A stretch of 64,000 bases of DNA from Cordilura impudica (Eukaryota; Arthropoda; Insecta; Diptera; Scathophagidae), in the NCBI GenBank assembly GCA_963682025.1, contig OY821517.1:105762972-105826971 (forward strand), in the 5' to 3' direction. Below the pieces are notes generated by a model, which saw nothing but the letters and a program-made list of their open reading frames with translations, was not told the origin of the DNA and made no database searches. The translations under genes and the position numbers were made by a program. Positions 59,620 to 64,000 of the stretch are shown piece after piece; the first letter of the stretch is position 1, and the number at the start of each line of letters is the position of its first letter.

Positions 59620-61015
59620 GCTTATGATTCGATTAGGAAGAAGGTTCCAAAGACTAGTGTAGTAAATAAAAAAATCAATGTGAGTCCGATCAAAGCGAGA
59701 TTTGTACTCATCTACACCTTTTCCAATTGTATTTCAGAAAGTGTCAAATGTATTTCAGAAAGTGTCAAATGTATTTCAGAAATTATCAAATGTATTTCAG
59801 AAAATATCAATTGAATTTCAAGAAATATCTATTGGAATTCAGAATTAAAAAGTAGTTAACCCTACAATACCGAAAAGTAATTACTGTTTCTATTAGTGAT
59901 TTGGAGTCGCAGAAAATGTTTAACAATATTTGGACTTATTTGTTATGCACTGCAAAGGGCGGCCTTTTAATCGAAGGAAGATGAGGACTTCATTTCTTAA
60001 TCAACTACAATATAAACACCAGGATAGAATTTTGACCGATTTTGAAGTCATCATTTTGAAAAATACGTTTATATCGTAACCTAAAATAAAAAAGGCCGCA
60101 ACTAACAAAAAGTTCAAAAGACTTTTTGTATTGTAGTTACGGCCTTTTACTTAAAAACTACTATTTTACCATAAATTTGTTTTCATAAATAAAAGTCCAT
60201 CTTTATTTTGTTTTTTGCTTCTCCTGGAAAAAAATAAAAATATTAGTTTGCAGTGTACCAGTGTACCCAGTGTAATAATTAAAAAAAAATATTTTTGTAT
60301 AGCGTTCTGACTATTTTTCAGAGACTCAATTGATGTTTTCTGAAATAAATTAGATGTTTTCTGAAATACATTAGATAATTGCTGAAATACATTTGCTATT
60401 TTCTGATATACATTTAAAATTTTCTGAAATACATTTGATGGTTTCTGAAATACATTTGATGTTGACTGAAATACAGTTGATATTTTCTGAAATACATTTG
60501 ATAATTGCTTAAATACATTTGATAATTTCGAAAATATATTTGATATTTTCTGAAATACATTTCATAATTTCTGAAAATCAAGTGATATTTTCTGAAATTC
60601 AATTGATATTTTTTGAAATACAAATACTTTCTGAAAATCGATTGATGCTTTCTGAAATACAATTGATTATTACTGAAAATCAATTGATGTTTTCTGAAAT
60701 TCAATTAATACTTTCTGAAAGTCAATTGATGTTTTCTGAAATACAATTGATGTTTTCTGAAACACAATTCACACTTTCTGAAATTCAATTGATGTTTTCT
60801 AAAATTCAATTGATACTTTCTGAAATTTAATTGATGTTTTCTGTAATACAATTGGAAAAGGGGTAGTAATTAAAAAAACACCTAAGTTTATTTTCGACTT
60901 CTTCAAAATTTTCTTAGTATTTAGCTTTTTAAAGCACACATAGTGGTTCTGCTTACAATTTTGTGAACATGTTAAGGTTCTTACCCCCCCCCTGAGCGCA
61001 TAGATGTTTACACAT
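59620..61015. mobile_element. Foldback-like element with 21-bp repeat arms, copy 2 (opposite orientation)
   Basis: Short left arm (59725-59850), core (59851-60320), long right arm (60321-60856, about 25 units). Unique flanks AATCAATGTGAGTCCGATC (left) and CTGAGCGCATAGATG (right) match copy 1 reversed. The core matches copy 1 closely but lacks the second 35-bp inverted copy. A plus-strand frame from 59524 (KEFNQKQKKLVDKLNL...) runs into the left arm; I do not recognise it. Confidence 0.75.
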
Positions 61016-61566
61016 CAAAAACTGATGTTGTGATAAAAGGCTTTTAAATCCTTTTTGGATTATATTTTGCGAATAGATGTAGAAAATTGTATACTTCTAT
61101 GAAGGTAGATGGGTAACGTTTATGTAATAATTTTGTGTAAAAAAATAAGGCTTTTAAATTTAAGGAGATCTTCAAAACTCATTTGATTTATCTAGCAATA
61201 TTGTTGTAAGCAACTTTGAGTTTTTTTAAACTCATTACTATCACAGTTTGCATAAATTTCGCAGCCATATAATAAAACAGGGATGAGATACGTTTTAGCT
61301 AACAACATGCGTATATTAAAAGGTGTGCAGGATTTTACGACCCAAAGATTTCGAAGCATTCCATACAACGGAATTGATATGGTTAGACCAAGTTTATTTA
61401 TTATTGAATATCACTTCCAGATTTTTCGAAGAATCTATGAGTTCAATAGTTTCGTTGTTTTTATAAAGTTGAATATCATCATTTAAAGATATTTAACTTT
61501 TTGAGAGAAAAATACATTTGGACTTTAAAGGATTTATGCATAATTGGCTCAAGCCCAGTTGTATGT

Positions 61567-61731
61567 TTTTTTTTTTTTTTTTAATTAATCAACACTCAGG
61601 GGATGCCCCCTACAGATGCAGTGCATTGTGTTGATCTCAGGAAAATAGGTTAAAGAGAAAAGAGAGAGTAGTGTGTTTTTTTATTTTATTTTTTTATTTA
61701 TTTTTTTTTTTTTTTTTTTTGTTGGCTAAAT
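61567..61731. mobile_element. A-tract-flanked insertion in the LINE RT
   Basis: A segment of about 110 bp (CATCCCCTGAGTGTTG and CTCTCTCTTTTCTC on the minus strand), bounded by poly-A on both sides, interrupts the RT between CNLDLAN-type and INPLKSKC-type segments. Possibly a SINE or small retroposon; not identified. Confidence 0.45.
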
Positions 61732-61916
61732 CGCAATTGAAATTATTCACACACGAATGAATGTTGTTCAAAGCTGACCTGTTATAAATTTGAACGTCAT
61801 CAACATACATTTGAACCTTGCTGAGAGTTATTATATCTGGTAAGTTATAATATACAAACAGAATAAAAGAGGTCCTAGTACGGATCCTTGCGGAACTCCC
61901 TTGTTTACATTAATAG

Positions 61917-62399
61917 CTTGTTCAGAAGGCAAAATCAACCACTTGATTCGCTCTCTGAATCATGATTGTGAACCTTGGTGTGCAGACGAGTGTTCTTGCT
62001 TCATTTTGACGTTTATATTTTTTGTGCAAATATTTGAAGACATCCTTCTACACTTTACGTTTCAATATTTCATTTTTTCCATTTTTATTTGAATATAAAT
62101 GTAAATATATACTTTTTATTTGTTAAATGTTTCTATTTATTTTATTGCACAAATATATTTTTTGTTTTTTCTTTGTTTATATATTTTTGACAGATAGTTC
62201 AGATAAACTAGCGATAATTTCTTATCAAACTTGGAGATGACACTCAATGTTTCTAGGTTCACAACTAGGTTCATTTTGAACAAAGTAGATTCGCTCTCAA
62301 AATTTTGTATGGCGAATCATGTAGATTCAATTATGATTCGGGCGCGAACCGTGAATGAGAGAGCGAACCGTGAATCTTGCTGTCCGTGTGAACATAACA
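61917..62399. mobile_element. 480-bp insertion in the LINE RT
   Basis: Separates LNGKNSDAF from INVNKGVPQG, which are contiguous in this RT type. Near its ends are related inverted motifs (ATTCGCTCTCTGAATCATG on the left; GAATGAGAGAGCGAACC on the right), suggesting a TIR element. Boundaries approximate. Confidence 0.5.
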
Positions 62400-64000
62400 T
62401 AAAGGCGTCTGAATTTTTACCATTCAAACTTAAAACTTGTGATCTTCCAGTGGGATGTGAATTGACAAGCTTGCACGCTGATTGAGAAAAGTAACACACT
62501 TTTGGTTAATGTGGAATAGTCTACTGTGTCGAAAGCTTTACCATGATCCACTAGTATTAAGAATGAAACCATATTGTTATCAAATTCAGCTCTTAAATTT
62601 TCAATCACGTCTGTTAGCGCTGTAATACAGCTTCTTCCCCTCACAAATCCAGACTGGAAATCGGACAAAATATTATTCTGACCAAGATAATCATTCATTT
62701 GTCTGCACATGAAATTTTCCATTACTCTAGATAAAAGGGGGAGAATTGCAATAGGCCGGAAATCATTATTTTGTTTAGATATAGGGATAATTTTTGAGCG
62801 TTTTCATCTTTCTGGAAATACGGATTTTGTAAAAATAGTGTTGAATAGATGAGTAAGAAAAGGCAAGAGCTTTGGGATTAGGGCTTTTAAAAATAATGGA
62901 TTCATTTCATCTAAATTAACAGCGTTCGATTTTATTGCTAAGATACTTTCCAGAATTTCACCTACGTTGGGTTACACAACGGAAACTAAAACGATTTTCA
63001 ATGGGGACAATGCATAAATCATTATAAATGTTGTGTACGGGCGATTGCACATTATTATTTACAAACTTATCATTTAGATCATTAATATCAGCGTTACAAG
63101 GTGAGGTGTTTTTATGTCCTATACCAATTTTGCGAACTTCTGTCCAACTGGATCGACTGTCAACAGCTGATGAAAATTTTCTTTGATAAAATAGGGATTT
63201 CGCCAATTGAATTCTTTTAACAACATCTTTCCTAGCAGATTTGAATATAAGTTGAAGTTCTGGTGTTTTGTATTTTTTCCACCTGCCATGTGCAACATTA
63301 CGTTTATCTATTAATAGTTTTATTTCCTGATTAAATCATGGATGTGATTTGCTTTCCTAAATTTGTTTTTATAGGAACACATAAATCAAATAAATTTTTA
63401 ACATTATTCTGAATAAAAAACAACTGGTCATTAACATCATCCAAACTGCAAATCTGCTGCCAACAGATGTTATCTACATGTTGATGTAACGTAGTGTAAT
63501 TAATATTACGGAAGTCACGATAAGCTATAGAGGTATTCTCTTTGATTACACCGGAATCATATATAAAGTATAAAATATCGTGGCCTGAAAATGCGGATCT
63601 GGAGAGCTGTTGATATAGTAGAACTTTTGAGATATGATTAACAAATACTAAGTCTATCAAGCTAGTGGAGGATCTGTGAAAGTGTGTTGGTGTTAACGAA
63701 TTTACCGGACTGAGATTTAGCAAAACCATTGACTCTATTACGGGTTGTTGACTAGAGATATGATATAATTTTATACCAGAATTAGTCAACAATTACAACG
63801 AACTGAAGCAAAGCTATACCCAAAATAAAGAAAAAATTGATCCCAAAAACATAAAGTGGCTTGATTATATTTAGTCTTTGAATTGGGAAATGCATTCGGA
63901 TATTTCAAAAGACTAAAGTTTACATTTATAAAATTTAAAGCTATTCCGTCGATCAGCAATGCACGATAGAATTCGAGGGCCATCCTTGCTCTTTTAGCAT

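Larger units (their letters stand above)
61022..64000 (-). pseudogene. Jockey-like non-LTR retrotransposon relic, endonuclease to RT C terminus
   Basis: From right to left on the minus strand: VNFSLLKYPNAFPNSKT, then SSTSLIDLVFVNHIS and FSGHDILYFIYD (end of the AP-type endonuclease, about 63690-63560). Linker: YRDFRNINYTTLHQHVDNI. RT: NDYLGQNNILSDFQSGF and GRSCITALTDVIENLRAEFD, AFDTVDYSTLT, SQSACKLVNSHPTGRSQV, INVNKGVPQGSVLGP (about 61910-61870), MYVDDVQIYNRS (catalytic box at 61793-61807). C-terminal part: LLAKTYLIPVLLYGCEIYA, then FEDLLKFKSLIFLHKII (about 61170-61120). Stops and frameshifts are present, and two insertions split the RT (61567-61731 and about 61917-62399). It probably continues past the window. 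It abuts the foldback-like copy 2. Confidence 0.8.

Noticed and set aside
62231..62485. 84-residue plus-strand ORF
   Set aside because: It overlaps the antisense of the LINE RT and the 480-bp insertion; the minus-strand reading is the meaningful one.

Overview
This is an AT-rich, gene-poor stretch of an insect nuclear genome, almost certainly a higher (brachyceran) fly. The pointers are a large family of DINE-1/INE-1-like repeats, a rosa-type DD41D Tc1/mariner element, short Helitrons, a Transib relic, several decayed non-LTR retrotransposons, and a host gene with small phase-1 exons separated by transposon-filled introns. Nothing bacterial, viral or CRISPR-like was seen, and no tRNA or rRNA gene was recognised.

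Host gene: three minus-strand exons (12271-12405, 11293-11493, about 4455-4659) join in frame through canonical splice sites. They encode about one and a half immunoglobulin-like domains of a secreted or cell-surface protein with many N-glycosylation sequons. The 6.6-kb intron between the last two holds an intact DD41D transposon (6459-7764) and fragments of a second DINE-like family. The rest of the gene was not found; the window right of 12.4 kb may be a large upstream intron or intergenic DNA.

Left edge (0.3-3.5 kb): a decayed mariner-type transposase is split by a 2199-bp Transib element (728-2926). The Transib has 41-bp terminal inverted repeats (one end carries the heptamer CACAGTG), a 5-bp CGTCG target duplication, and an ORF matching the C-terminal third of the RAG1-like Transib transposase.

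Middle and right (12.6-64 kb): about twenty copies or fragments of one DINE-1-like family lie in both orientations. Their hallmarks are a 5' palindrome AGTCGGTCTAGACCGACT, 13-bp subterminal inverted repeats ATACCCTATACCA, a GACG minisatellite and a 3' hairpin. They are interleaved with Helitrons (one 352-bp copy with exact A^T insertion; another carrying a 1.26-kb uniform heptamer array), Tc1/mariner relics, two LINE relics, two foldback-like elements with 21-bp tandem-repeat arms (about 29.2-31.1 and 59.6-61.0 kb, opposite orientations), three copies of a 'GTGACTGTGC' minisatellite element, and several TIR elements. Nested insertions give exact element boundaries and relative ages in several places. 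Stretches not listed are AT-rich DNA in which I see no gene.
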